A DNA stretch of 39,953 nt, from the NCBI GenBank assembly GCA_948485625.1, contig CAOMRW010000020.1:1-39953 (forward strand). Reading direction: 5' to 3'. Shown here piece after piece: positions 1 through 7,948 of this stretch. The number at the start of each line of letters is the position of its first letter. Position 1 is the first letter of the stretch. Below the pieces are notes generated by a model. That model was not told the origin of the DNA. It did not search any database and saw only the letters and a list, made by a program, of their open reading frames with translations. The DNA comes from an uncultured Clostridia bacterium (GTDB lineage Bacteria; Bacillota; Clostridia; TANB77; CAG-508). A program made the translations under genes and the position numbers.

Positions 1-67
1 ATTTCTCTCTTTTTTATTTTTACTGTGACATATCTATTGTAAACCTATAAAAATGTTAAAAAATCAA

Positions 68-96
68 TTGACAACTGTAAAAAAGGCTTATATAAT
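68..96 (+). promoter_or_regulatory. Sigma-A promoter for the U32 gene
   Basis: A perfect TTGACA (68-73) and TATAAT (91-96) are separated by exactly 17 nt. Transcription would start near 103, about 36 nt before the U32 start codon. Confidence 0.85.
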
Positions 97-138
97 AAAA
101 AATATGTAGATAGTTTAAATAGAAAAGAGTGGAATAAA

Positions 139-1368
139 ATGAATAAAATAGAATTATTAGCACCTGCGGGTTCTTTTGAAAAAGCAAAAACTGCTTTTAA
201 GTATGGGGCAGATGCAGTATATTGTGGAACATCATCATTATCATTAAGAACAAGAGCTGATATGGATAATAATGATTTAATAAAAACTATAGAATATGCA
301 CATAGTATAGGAAAAAAAGTTCATGTAACATTGAATATTTTTGCTTGGGATGAAAAGTATGAAGAAATAATAGAAATGGCAAAGATATTAAATGAAGTTA
401 GACCTGATGCTATTATTGCAGCAGATGGAGGTGTTATTGATACATTAAGACAATATGCACCAAATGTACCAATACATGTAAGTACACAAGCTAATATAGT
501 AAGTTTAAGAGATTGTCAGTTTTGGTATAAAAATGGGGCTTCAAGAGTGATAATGGCAAGAGAAATAAATAAGGAACAATTAAAATATATAATGGAAAAC
601 AAGCCCAAAGATTTAGAAGTTGAAATGTTTGGACATGGTTCAATATGTTTTGCTTTTTCAGGAAGATGTTTTTTAAGTGATTTCTCATGTGGAAGGAGTG
701 CAAATCTTGGTGATTGTGCGCAAAGTTGTAGATGGTCATATAATTTGTATGCAGAAGAAAAAAATAATCCAGGAGAGCTTTTACCGATAGAGGAAAGTGA
801 ATATGGAACAAGTATATTTTCTTCAAAAGATTTATGTTTGTTAAAAGAGATTCCTGAAATAGTTAATATGGGAATTGATAGTTTAAAAATTGAAGGTAGA
901 TTAAAAACTGAATATTATATTGCCAGTGTAATAAATGTATATAGAAATGCAATTGATGAGTATATGAATAATCCTGATAATTATGATTTTGAAAAATATT
1001 TGAAAGAAATTGAAAAGGCTAAGACAAGAGAGTTTACAACTTTTTATTTTAATGATAGAAATAATAAAGATATACAAGATTTAAGTGGAAGACAATATAA
1101 TGATAAATATGAATTTGGTGGAAAAGTAATTGAATATAATGAGGAAAAGTCAGTTATAGAAATAAAAAATAAATTGATTGTAGGAGATACAATAGAAATA
1201 ATAATTCCAAATAGATTGGAGCCAGAAGCATTTACAATTGAGAAATTGTGGGATTATGAAACAGAAGAAGAGATTGACAGTATAAGCCCAGGAGTAAAAG
1301 GACAAAGAGTATTTATGAAATTACCTATTAAATGCGAAGATGGATGGATATTGAGAAGAAAGAAGTAA
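139..1368 (+). CDS. Peptidase U32-family protein (TrhP/YegQ-like)
   Basis: The 409-residue protein begins with the family hallmark ELLAPAGSFEKAK and carries the U32 signature around GHGSICFAFSGRC (about residues 165-177). Cysteines at about 170, 177, 184, 193 and 197 fit the cluster that ligates an Fe-S centre in this family. Characterised U32 proteins of this type hydroxylate tRNA uridine 34 (TrhP) or rRNA (RlhA); older annotations call them collagenase-like proteases. Length and order (TIM-barrel-like N-terminus, then a small C-terminal beta domain from about 330) fit TrhP/YegQ better than short U32 members. Firmicutes often carry two adjacent U32 genes, but only this one is visible here. 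It has its own promoter and a terminator shared with the convergent gene. The family is certain; the exact substrate is inferred. Confidence 0.9.
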   Translation: MNKIELLAPAGSFEKAKTAFKYGADAVYCGTSSLSLRTRADMDNNDLIKTIEYAHSIGKKVHVTLNIFAWDEKYEEIIEMAKILNEVRPDAIIAADGGVIDTLRQYAPNVPIHVSTQANIVSLRDCQFWYKNGASRVIMAREINKEQLKYIMENKPKDLEVEMFGHGSICFAFSGRCFLSDFSCGRSANLGDCAQSCRWSYNLYAEEKNNPGELLPIEESEYGTSIFSSKDLCLLKEIPEIVNMGIDSLKIEGRLKTEYYIASVINVYRNAIDEYMNNPDNYDFEKYLKEIEKAKTREFTTFYFNDRNNKDIQDLSGRQYNDKYEFGGKVIEYNEEKSVIEIKNKLIVGDTIEIIIPNRLEPEAFTIEKLWDYETEEEIDSISPGVKGQRVFMKLPIKCEDGWILRRKK

Positions 1369-1452
1369 TTAATAATGATAAAAATTTTAGATGAAATCTA
1401 AAGCAATAATTAAATTTATATATCTTAATATTTAATATTTTTATTTGTGCAC

Positions 1453-1488
1453 AAAAAGTCTGTGGTTTTTAATTACCACAGACTTTTT
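1453..1488. terminator. Bidirectional intrinsic terminator
   Basis: A 14-bp stem (1453-1466 with 1475-1488) with core AGTCTGTGGT/ACCACAGACT is flanked by A-runs on the left and T-runs on the right, so it can stop transcription from both convergent genes. Confidence 0.9.
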
Positions 1489-1500
1489 TATAACTTGTTT

Positions 1501-2064
1501 TTAATTTTGATTCAAATTACTATCTTCTAGTAAAATATTAAGAATTTTAGGATATATTTTTGAAGCATTATTGTTCCAATTATCCACAATTCTTTTTGCT
1601 CTATCACGAGAACCTGCAAAAGTTCTAACTTCAAATATTGTTTCATTTTTTTCGATAATTTTACATTTAATAATATAATCGTTTTCACTTCTAGGAATAA
1701 ATTCAGCTATAATAGAAGTTTCATTTGCAATAGAAGAAAATTCCTTTTTAAAAACATTATCAGCTTTTAGTTTTAATATTCCTGGTAAAACATCAATAGT
1801 AAGGTTTAGTGCATTTGTTCCTTCACTTGTTATTCTTAGTACAGATTCTTCCTCTTCATCTTTTGTGAATATTCCTACTAACTTTGAATCTAATAAGTCT
1901 GTTAATACTTCTTTAAAATAAAAGTAATTAACATTATTTATTGAAGATATAATTTTATATAATCCACTTTCTGAAAAACCATTTGGTATTTGATTTAATA
2001 TATATAAAATTAAGACTTTATTTTCAGCCAAAGCAGTAGAATTATCTGAACTAGACATTTTCAT
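1501..2064 (-). CDS. DUF4364 family protein
   Basis: The protein of about 187 residues opens with an LYILNQIPNGFSESGLYKII-type stretch. It is followed by a winged-helix-like segment (FKEVLTDLLDSKLVGIF, then a TSEG turn) and a C-terminal domain. This arrangement matches the DUF4364 family found almost only in Clostridia, whose function is unknown; the fold suggests DNA binding. I chose the ATG at 2064 because GGAGTG lies just upstream. The ATG two codons further on (2058) has better spacing, and the longest frame (start 2085) has no Shine-Dalgarno. The gene stands alone between its own promoter and the shared terminator. Confidence 0.75.
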   Translation of the reverse strand: MKMSSSDNSTALAENKVLILYILNQIPNGFSESGLYKIISSINNVNYFYFKEVLTDLLDSKLVGIFTKDEEEESVLRITSEGTNALNLTIDVLPGILKLKADNVFKKEFSSIANETSIIAEFIPRSENDYIIKCKIIEKNETIFEVRTFAGSRDRAKRIVDNWNNNASKIYPKILNILLEDSNLNQN

Positions 2065-2145
2065 AACACTCCTTTCGCTTTGCATATAATGAATTTTAAT
2101 TTTTTATAAAATTTCAAATTTACAAAACTTCTTCAATTTTTATGG

Positions 2146-2174
2146 ATTATATCATAAAAATTGTAAAAAGTAAA
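2146..2174 (-). promoter_or_regulatory. Probable sigma-A promoter for the DUF4364 gene
   Basis: On the minus strand, TTTACT (2174-2169) and a perfect TATAAT (2151-2146) are 17 nt apart, about 80 nt upstream of the DUF4364 start codon. Confidence 0.55.
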
Positions 2175-2193
2175 ATATTTTCTAAATAAATGT

Positions 2194-2221
2194 TTGAAAA
2201 TTAGCAAAATAGGTATATAAT
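2194..2221 (+). promoter_or_regulatory. Sigma-A promoter for ldh
   Basis: TTGAAA (2194-2199) and TATAAT (2216-2221) are 16 nt apart, about 35 nt before the ldh start codon. It is divergent from the DUF4364 promoter. Confidence 0.7.
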
Positions 2222-2255
2222 TATATATACTAACAATTAAGGGAGGTATAAAATT

Positions 2256-3209
2256 ATGAAAAAAGGTAAAGTAGTTCTTATTGGAACAGGATTTGTTGGA
2301 ATGAGTATGGCTTATTCTATGTTAAATAGAGGTGGTGTAAATGAATTAGTATTAATAGATATAGATAAGGATAAAACTATAGGAGAAGAGATGGATCTAT
2401 CTCATGGTTTGCCTTTTGCACCACAAAAAATGGTGATAAAAGCAGGAGAGTATGATGAGTGTAAAGATGCTGAAGTTATTGTTATTACTGCTGGAATTGC
2501 ACAAAAACCAGGTCAAACTCGTTTAGAGTTAGCTGAGACAAATACTAAAATAATGAAACAAATTACACAAAATATAATGAATAGTGGATTTAATGGAGTA
2601 ATTATTGTTGCAAGTAATCCAGTTGATTTAATGACTTATGTAGTTTCTAAAGTGTCTGGGCTTCCTAAAAATCAAGTAATAGGCTCAGGTACAGTTTTAG
2701 ATACAGCTAGATTGCGTTATATAATGTCAGATTATTTGAAAGTTTCTAGTAAAAATATTCATGCTTATATAATGGGAGAACATGGAGATTCTTCTTTTGT
2801 ACCTTGGAATCATGCTTATGTTGGTTGTAAACATATAAAAGATGTTATGAAAGATAATAAATGTCCAATGGAAGATTTGGAAAAGATTCATCAAGATGTT
2901 GTGAATGCTGCTTATGAGATAATTAATAAGAAAAAAGCAACGTATTATGGGATTGGAATGGCTTTAAGTAAGTTAGTGAAAGCTGTTTTAGATAATGAAA
3001 ATACAATATTAACAGTTTCTACTTATTTGCAAAATGGTGAATATGGTCAAGATGATATTTATATAGGAGTTCCAGCTATTATTAATTCTAATGGTGTAAG
3101 GGAACTTGTGAAACTTGAGTTGACTGATGAGGAACAAAAGAAGTTAGATAATAGTTGTAATATTATTAAGGAGATGAGAAGAGAGTCTATTGATGATATT
3201 ATAGGATAG
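2256..3209 (+). CDS. ldh: L-lactate dehydrogenase
   Basis: The 317-residue enzyme reduces pyruvate to L-lactate with NADH and regenerates NAD+ during fermentation. The Rossmann motif GTGFVG is at residues 11-16. The substrate loop AQKPGQTR (about 82-89) has Gln at the discriminating position, which marks lactate rather than malate dehydrogenase. DTARLR supplies the substrate-binding Arg, and GEHGDS holds the catalytic His (about 176). Length is normal for bacterial LDH. The start follows AAGGGAGGT with good spacing. The gene appears monocistronic with its own promoter. Confidence 0.96.
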   Translation: MKKGKVVLIGTGFVGMSMAYSMLNRGGVNELVLIDIDKDKTIGEEMDLSHGLPFAPQKMVIKAGEYDECKDAEVIVITAGIAQKPGQTRLELAETNTKIMKQITQNIMNSGFNGVIIVASNPVDLMTYVVSKVSGLPKNQVIGSGTVLDTARLRYIMSDYLKVSSKNIHAYIMGEHGDSSFVPWNHAYVGCKHIKDVMKDNKCPMEDLEKIHQDVVNAAYEIINKKKATYYGIGMALSKLVKAVLDNENTILTVSTYLQNGEYGQDDIYIGVPAIINSNGVRELVKLELTDEEQKKLDNSCNIIKEMRRESIDDIIG

Positions 3210-3346
3210 AAAATTGTTTGAGGTAAGTGTCTTTTTGAGATTAAATAAACTTATGTTGATATTTTATATTTTAATCTTTTTGAATTTTATTCTAGAGTGA
3301 TATGTAATTAGTGGACATTTATGTTTAAAGGACTTTATGTAAAAAG

Positions 3347-3375
3347 TTGACAAAAAGATGAAATATTGATATTAT
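3347..3375 (+). promoter_or_regulatory. Sigma-A promoter for the frameshifted gene at 3430
   Basis: TTGACA (3347-3352) and TATTAT (3370-3375) have 17-nt spacing, with a start site expected about 48 nt before the ATG at 3430. Confidence 0.75.
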
Positions 3376-3429
3376 GCTAAATAAATAAGTGTATGGTATT
3401 CTAAAAGTATATTTTAGGAGGAAAGAAGA

Positions 3430-3941
3430 ATGAAGAAATCAGAAAAAATAGAACTGATTAGGAAATCGATAAGGAAAAATCGGTATCCAATAAAAGACTG
3501 GCGATGTTCTTATTATACACATAATAATTGTTATGGATATGCTCTTGGAACAGAATATAATGAAGATTATTATAAGATTTTTCCTAAAAATGAAGATGAG
3601 GAGTATATTTATAATTTAGGATGTATTTCAGGGTCTAAGCCAGCAAGGAATATTGAACAGGCAGAAAGAAATTTTATATCTGATATGAAAGTGCTTGGGT
3701 ATTTACAAGAAAAAGTTCTTTAGAAGAACAAATATGTGATGAAGAATGGAAAGTTGTTTTATTTTATAATGATGAGGATTCTGATTCATATGATTTTCAT
3801 TTAGCAAGACAAGATGCAAATGGAGAATGGTCACATAAAAAATATTGTAATGGACCAGTTAGGAGACTTGGAGAGACTCCAGAAGATTGCACAGAATTAA
3901 GTCTTGTTGGATATTATGTTTTGAAAGTTGAAAAGGACTGA
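3430..3941 (+). pseudogene. Cysteine-peptidase-like hypothetical gene, frameshifted
   Basis: The first 97 codons (3430-3723) run into a stop, but the -1 frame continues without a break from about 3717 to a stop at 3939-3941. Adding one A to the A5 run at 3710-3714 restores a protein of about 170 residues. The N-terminal part has NCYGYAL, a plausible nucleophilic Cys. The C-terminal part has DFHLARQDANGEWSHK, a plausible catalytic His. That pairing suggests a small papain/NlpC-like cysteine peptidase, but I do not recognise the family. GGAGG precedes the ATG and a good promoter lies upstream, so the damage is either recent or a sequencing error. No in-frame slippery heptamer is visible, so programmed frameshifting is less likely. 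Confidence 0.65.
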
Positions 3942-3954
3942 TAATTATTTAAAG

Positions 3955-3999
3955 ATAGAGAATATAATAGATGTATATCGTTATATTTTCTATTTTTTT
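3955..3999 (+). terminator. Probable intrinsic terminator
   Basis: ATAGAGAATATAA (3955-3967) pairs, with one G-U, with TTATATTTTCTAT (3981-3993), followed by a T-rich run. The rest of the gap to 4243 is very A+T-rich and shows no gene and no clear promoter. Confidence 0.7.
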
Positions 4000-4243
4000 A
4001 TTTTTCAATCATATAATAAAAATACATTATGTTAAATAATGATTACTAAAAATAATTACTTTTATTGTTTTAATAAATAAGAAAACATATAATAAATCTG
4101 AGAAATAAATGAATTTAATATTACAATAATATGACATACTTTTTACAAATATATAACATTAATTATGAAGATTGAAAAAAGTTTATATTATATTGTGTTG
4201 AAAATGTGAAATATTCATGTAATAAACAAAGGAGAAAGAAAAG

Positions 4244-6199
4244 ATGAGTAGAAAAATTAAAAACCAAAGAGCTATAACATTAATTGCATTAGTCATAACA
4301 ATAATAATATTATTAATTTTGGCAGGAATTTCAATAGCAAGTTTGACAAGTAGTGGATTGTTTGGAAAAGCTGAAGAAGCAAAGGTAAAAACAGAGATAG
4401 CAAATATAGAGGAAGAAGCAAACTTAATATATTCAGAATTAACTATTTCTCAATATATGGATAAAATGAAAAATCCAACAATGTCAGATATAGTTAGTAA
4501 ATTAATTGGAAAAGGATATGAGATAGAAGAAGTAATAGCAACAGGAAGTACAATTACAGGAATAAGTTTGGATAAAGAAATAGTTTCATTATCACCAAAT
4601 GAAACATCAACACTAACAGTAACATATGATGGAAATTCAGAACCAATAAGTTATTACGCAAAAATAGGAGAAGGATACTATAAAATGATATTGGTAAAAG
4701 GTGTAGTAAAAGTAGAAAGAACACCAAGTGAAATAGATAAATCATCAATACCAGAAACATTAACAGTGACATCAAATAATGGAAAAGTAACAGTGGAAAG
4801 TGTAAATGGAAGTGTAATAACATTAAAAGGTGGAGAGAATGTAGGAAACTCAACAATAACAGTGAAATTTGGAAGTCATATAGTAACATGTGAAGCAAGA
4901 GTGATAATAAGACCAACAGATACAAGTGAAGAAGTAAGTGGAGTAACATTTTCGACAGATTATGGAAAAATAGATGTAATATGGTTAAAAGATAATACAA
5001 AAGAAGTAGTAAGTACTCCCAATGTACCAATATTGACATCTGATGGTGAATCAATGACTCCAGTAAAATGGAATGATTCAAATAATGTAGTGCCAACAAC
5101 AAATACAGATACAAATTGGTATAATTATGGAGAAAATAAATGGGCAAATGCAAGAACAGCAAATGAAAGTTACTTTGTATGGATACCTAGATATGCATAT
5201 AGAATAACATATTATCAAAATGAAACAAGTACAGATCCAACAGGATATTATGATGGATATGGACAATGGAAAGCAGAAGATGCTTCAATAAGATTAAAAC
5301 TAGATGATGGAGTAGATACAGTAGATTATAATGGAGAAAAATATATAGTACATCCAGCATTTGATAATAATGTAGAAATGGGAGGATGGAGTAATAAATT
5401 ATCAGGATTTTGGTTTGCTAAGTTTGAAATGAGTGGTGCAACAGGTGAAGAGTTAAAAAGTACATATGGGGTAGCAAGCCAAAGAAACCAAAAAATAGGA
5501 ATACAATATACAAATGCAAGAACAGCAACATATGGATATACTGGAACAGTAGATTTATTTGATAATAAAGTAAGTTATATGAATAGTCATATGACAAAAA
5601 ATAGTGAATGGGGAGCAGTAGCATATTTGACACATAGTAAATATGGAATAGATGGACAGGAAATATCAATAAATGCGAATAGAAGCTATTATACAGGAGG
5701 AGGAGAAAATACAGCATATATATTAAATGTAAATCAAAGTACAACAGGGAATTTGTATGGAATATATGATATGTCAGGAGGATCATGGGAATATACTGCT
5801 GGATTTAATAGTGTAGATGGTAATGGTAATTTTCCATATTATGGTTGGACAGAGGCGACAGGATTAACAGGAGATTCAGATAGTACAAAATATGCAACAA
5901 AATATAAAAATGAAACAGGAGCATACTCAGGAAATAATATAGTATATGGAGTAGGAAAAATAGGAGATGGAACTAAAGAAGTAAATAAAGGAGGAGCATA
6001 TAATAAAGATGAAATAGGGGGAGAACATACTAATTGGTTTGATGATTGTCCTTATTTGGTGTGCTCGACTATTCCTATATTTACAGTTGGTGGAACAGCT
6101 GGTAGCACTGTTACTGCAGGTGTGTTTGCTCATAATGCTGAAAGCAGTGGACCTAATAATGGATTTAGTTTCCGTGTTGCATTGACTCCTAGCAATTAG
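4244..6199 (+). CDS. Prepilin-like surface protein with FGE/C-type-lectin-like variable C-terminus
   Basis: The 651-residue protein has a short basic leader and a pilin-like hydrophobic stretch (ITLIALVITIIILLILAGIS, about residues 12-31). A charged helix (about 40-62) follows, then a beta-rich region with Ig/Big-like repeats (about 105-225). The C-terminal 350 residues resemble formylglycine-generating-enzyme/SUMF1-type C-type lectin folds, with SEWGAVAYLTHSKYG (about 454) and LYGIYDMSGGSWEYTAGF (about 505). The last 55 residues, from NWFDD to GFSFRVAL, follow the pattern of variable regions in diversity-generating retroelement targets. Codons there are mostly pyrimidine-ending, unlike the A-ending codons upstream. 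The start follows AAGGAGAAAG. The pilin-like helix lacks the Glu5 of true type IV pilins, so it may be an anchor rather than a filament subunit. It is probably exported and cell-surface exposed. Confidence 0.75.
   Translation: MSRKIKNQRAITLIALVITIIILLILAGISIASLTSSGLFGKAEEAKVKTEIANIEEEANLIYSELTISQYMDKMKNPTMSDIVSKLIGKGYEIEEVIATGSTITGISLDKEIVSLSPNETSTLTVTYDGNSEPISYYAKIGEGYYKMILVKGVVKVERTPSEIDKSSIPETLTVTSNNGKVTVESVNGSVITLKGGENVGNSTITVKFGSHIVTCEARVIIRPTDTSEEVSGVTFSTDYGKIDVIWLKDNTKEVVSTPNVPILTSDGESMTPVKWNDSNNVVPTTNTDTNWYNYGENKWANARTANESYFVWIPRYAYRITYYQNETSTDPTGYYDGYGQWKAEDASIRLKLDDGVDTVDYNGEKYIVHPAFDNNVEMGGWSNKLSGFWFAKFEMSGATGEELKSTYGVASQRNQKIGIQYTNARTATYGYTGTVDLFDNKVSYMNSHMTKNSEWGAVAYLTHSKYGIDGQEISINANRSYYTGGGENTAYILNVNQSTTGNLYGIYDMSGGSWEYTAGFNSVDGNGNFPYYGWTEATGLTGDSDSTKYATKYKNETGAYSGNNIVYGVGKIGDGTKEVNKGGAYNKDEIGGEHTNWFDDCPYLVCSTIPIFTVGGTAGSTVTAGVFAHNAESSGPNNGFSFRVALTPSN
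6035..6199 (+). other. Putative DGR-type variable region at the gene 3' end
   Basis: This stretch encodes WFDD..PYLV...PIF.VGG......AGVFAHN....GPNNGFSFRVAL. Fixed framework residues alternate with positions encoded by NNY codons such as GAT, TGT, CCT, ACT, ATT, AGC, GTT, GCT and CAT. That is expected if AAY codons in a template repeat were mutated at adenines. From 6047 to the stop I count about 38 Y-ending codons against 14 others. No template repeat or reverse transcriptase is in the window, so this is an inference. Confidence 0.5.
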
Positions 6200-6236
6200 A
6201 ATATTTTGTGTAAAATGAAAAGATGCTGTAAAAAGT

Positions 6237-6325
6237 CTGTAGTGGTGATAAGGGGCCAGGTCTTAAATCCCCATTTTTTATATAAAAATGGGGATTTAAG
6301 ACCTGGCCCCTTATCACCACTACAG
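6237..6325. repeat. 42-bp perfect inverted repeat (dispersed palindrome, copy 1)
   Basis: The arms at 6237-6278 and 6284-6325 are perfect reverse complements around a 5-nt loop and contain the core GGGGCCAGGTCTTAAATC. A T7 run follows at 6327-6333, so the RNA would be a very strong terminator-like hairpin just after the surface-protein gene. A related, shorter copy lies at 37985-38058. The 67-codon frame across it is not taken to be a gene. Confidence 0.9.
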
Positions 6326-6454
6326 ATTTTTTTGATGGAACAAAAAGAAAGAAAATTAGAAGAAGCAATGAACAAATTAGTAAAGGGAATATTAAAAAAT
6401 ATTATATAAAGTTTGATAAAAACTTAGAAAATGAAAATATTTCCTAAAAACCTG

Positions 6455-6483
6455 TTGACATACGGACAAAAGAGTTGTATAAT
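6455..6483 (+). promoter_or_regulatory. Sigma-A promoter of the S10-spc ribosomal operon
   Basis: A perfect TTGACA (6455-6460) and TATAAT (6478-6483) are 17 nt apart. The start site near 6490 leaves a leader of about 300 nt before rpsJ. Confidence 0.92.
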
Positions 6484-6488
6484 ATAAG

Positions 6489-6757
6489 AGCATGAATTGA
6501 GCGATGAAGCTGAATGTGGCTACATTCTTACGGAAGTAAGGGTGGAGGGAACTTCAGTGGAGTATGTCATGGCAAAGACCAGGCGGTAAGAAAAACACAC
6601 TTATCCCAGAATTATCATGCATATTTTGGGTTTTAATACAGGATATTTTCAAAACACCAGAGTGCGTTTTAACTTGCCAAGGTAATTAAGTTAGATGTTC
6701 GCGAAGAATGAGCGTTACAGATAACTTATACAAATGAGCGATAGCGAATTTGTAAAC
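6489..6757 (+). promoter_or_regulatory. Structured 5' leader of the rpsJ operon
   Basis: GCATGAATT (6490-6498) pairs with AATT-CATGC (6610-6620, 2-nt bulge) to close a domain of about 130 nt. Inside it are GAATGT/ACATTC (6512-6526), CTTAC-GGAA-GTAAG (6527-6540) and TGAAG/CTTCA helices that form a multi-branch fold. The purine-rich GGTGGAGGGAA is displayed in the junction. A second part (6688-6757) holds the two-hairpin element described separately. In other bacteria the S10 operon leader is the target of L4 autoregulation; that role here is inferred. Confidence 0.6.
6688..6757 (+). repeat. Two-hairpin intergenic RNA element, copy 1 (upstream of rpsJ)
   Basis: AAGTTA (6688-6693) pairs with TAACTT (6722-6727), and ACAAAT (6730-6735) pairs with ATTTGT (6748-6753), followed by AAAC. 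It closely resembles the copy at 12690-12754; both contain GAGC(G/A)ATAGCGAATTTGT. Confidence 0.65.
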
Positions 6758-6792
6758 AATAATTATATTTATTTTAAGGAGGGAAAATTACA

Positions 6793-7119
6793 ATGGCAAA
6801 CACAACAGTTGTAACAAGTGAAAAAATTAGAATAAGATTAAAAGCTTATGACCATGTAGTTTTAGATCAGTCTGCTGAGAAGATAGTAGAAACAGCTAAA
6901 AAAACAGGAGCAAAAGTTTCAGGTCCTATTCCATTACCAACACAAAAAGAAGTAGTAACAATATTACGTTCTCCACACAAATACAAAGATTCAAGAGAAC
7001 AATTTGAAATGAGAACACATAAAAGAGTTATTGACATTCTTTACCCAACACAAAAAACAGTTGATAGTCTAATGAAATTAGAATTACCAGCAGGTGTTGA
7101 TATAGAAATCAAATTATAA
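6793..7119 (+). CDS. rpsJ: 30S ribosomal protein S10
   Basis: The 108-residue protein of the 30S head also serves as NusE in antitermination. The typical motifs IRIRLKAYDHVVLDQSA, GPIPLPTQ and RTHKRVIDI are all present, and the length is normal. It is the first gene of the operon, preceded by AAGGAGGG and a long structured leader. No str-operon genes (rpsL, fusA, tuf) lie upstream, so the S10 operon here is a separate unit. The 173-nt gap to rplC carries a small CTGACAT/ATGCCAG hairpin. Confidence 0.98.
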   Translation: MANTTVVTSEKIRIRLKAYDHVVLDQSAEKIVETAKKTGAKVSGPIPLPTQKEVVTILRSPHKYKDSREQFEMRTHKRVIDILYPTQKTVDSLMKLELPAGVDIEIKL

Positions 7120-7292
7120 TTTTGATTACTAATTTAATACAAGTTACCAAACAAATTGAAGTGAGTTTGGAATTATTTGATTTTACGAAGTATAAGTTAG
7201 ACAGAAAAAGTTAGAAATAACAAAAACTAACTAACACTTCAAAACCAAGCTGACATAAAAATGCCAGCCAATAGTTAGGAGGAATTTAAAAA

Positions 7293-7928
7293 ATGAAAAA
7301 AGGAATAATCGGAAGAAAAGTTGGAATGACACAAATTTTTGATGAAAAAGGAAATGTAATTCCAGTAACAGTTATAGAAGCTGGTCCATGTGTAGTAGCA
7401 CAAGTAAAAACAGTAGAGACTGATGGATATGATGCACTACAATTAGGATTTGGTGAAGTAAAAGATAAACATATAAACAGACCAGAAAAAGGACATTTTG
7501 CAAAAGCAGGTCTTGAAGCTAAAAAACATTTAAGAGAATTCAGATTAGAATCAATCGAAGGTGTAAAAGTTGGAGACGAAATAAAAGCAGATGTATTTGA
7601 AGCTGGAGAAAAAGTAGATGTTCAAGGAACATCAAAAGGAAAAGGGTTCCAAGGTGTTATTAAAAGACATGGACAACATAGAGGACCAATGGGACATGGT
7701 TCTATGTATCATAGAAGACCAGGTTCAATGGGTGCTACTTCAACACCAGGTAGAGTATTTAAAGGTAAAAAACTTCCAGGACATATGGGAAGAGTTACAA
7801 TTACAATACAAAACTTAGATGTTGTAAGAGTAGATATGGATAAAAATGTAATATTATTAAAAGGTAGTGTTCCAGGAGCAAAAGGAGCTATCTTAAAAAT
7901 AAAATCAGCTGTAAAGGCTACTAAATAG
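7293..7928 (+). CDS. rplC: 50S ribosomal protein L3
   Basis: The 211-residue protein helps start 50S assembly and sends a loop to the peptidyl-transferase centre. It begins GIIGRKVGMTQIFDE and contains the conserved GKGFQGVIKRH segment and the GSMGATSTPGRVFKGKKLPGHMG loop (about residues 146-168). The length is normal, and TAGGAGGA gives a well-placed start. It lies 20 nt before rplD. Confidence 0.98.
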   Translation: MKKGIIGRKVGMTQIFDEKGNVIPVTVIEAGPCVVAQVKTVETDGYDALQLGFGEVKDKHINRPEKGHFAKAGLEAKKHLREFRLESIEGVKVGDEIKADVFEAGEKVDVQGTSKGKGFQGVIKRHGQHRGPMGHGSMYHRRPGSMGATSTPGRVFKGKKLPGHMGRVTITIQNLDVVRVDMDKNVILLKGSVPGAKGAILKIKSAVKATK

Positions 7929-7948
7929 AAGGAAGGAGGAAATACAAA

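Noticed and set aside
3705..3723. Programmed -1 frameshift at the A5 run
   Set aside because: The codons are CAA GAA AAA GTT; no X-XXY-YYZ heptamer lies in the zero frame and no stimulatory stem was seen. A mutation or read error is simpler.
6206..6409. 67-codon plus-strand frame across the 42-bp palindrome
   Set aside because: Its coding content is mostly the inverted repeat itself (KNGDLRPGP...), no ribosome binding site precedes it, and the same phrase appears in the frames across copy 2.
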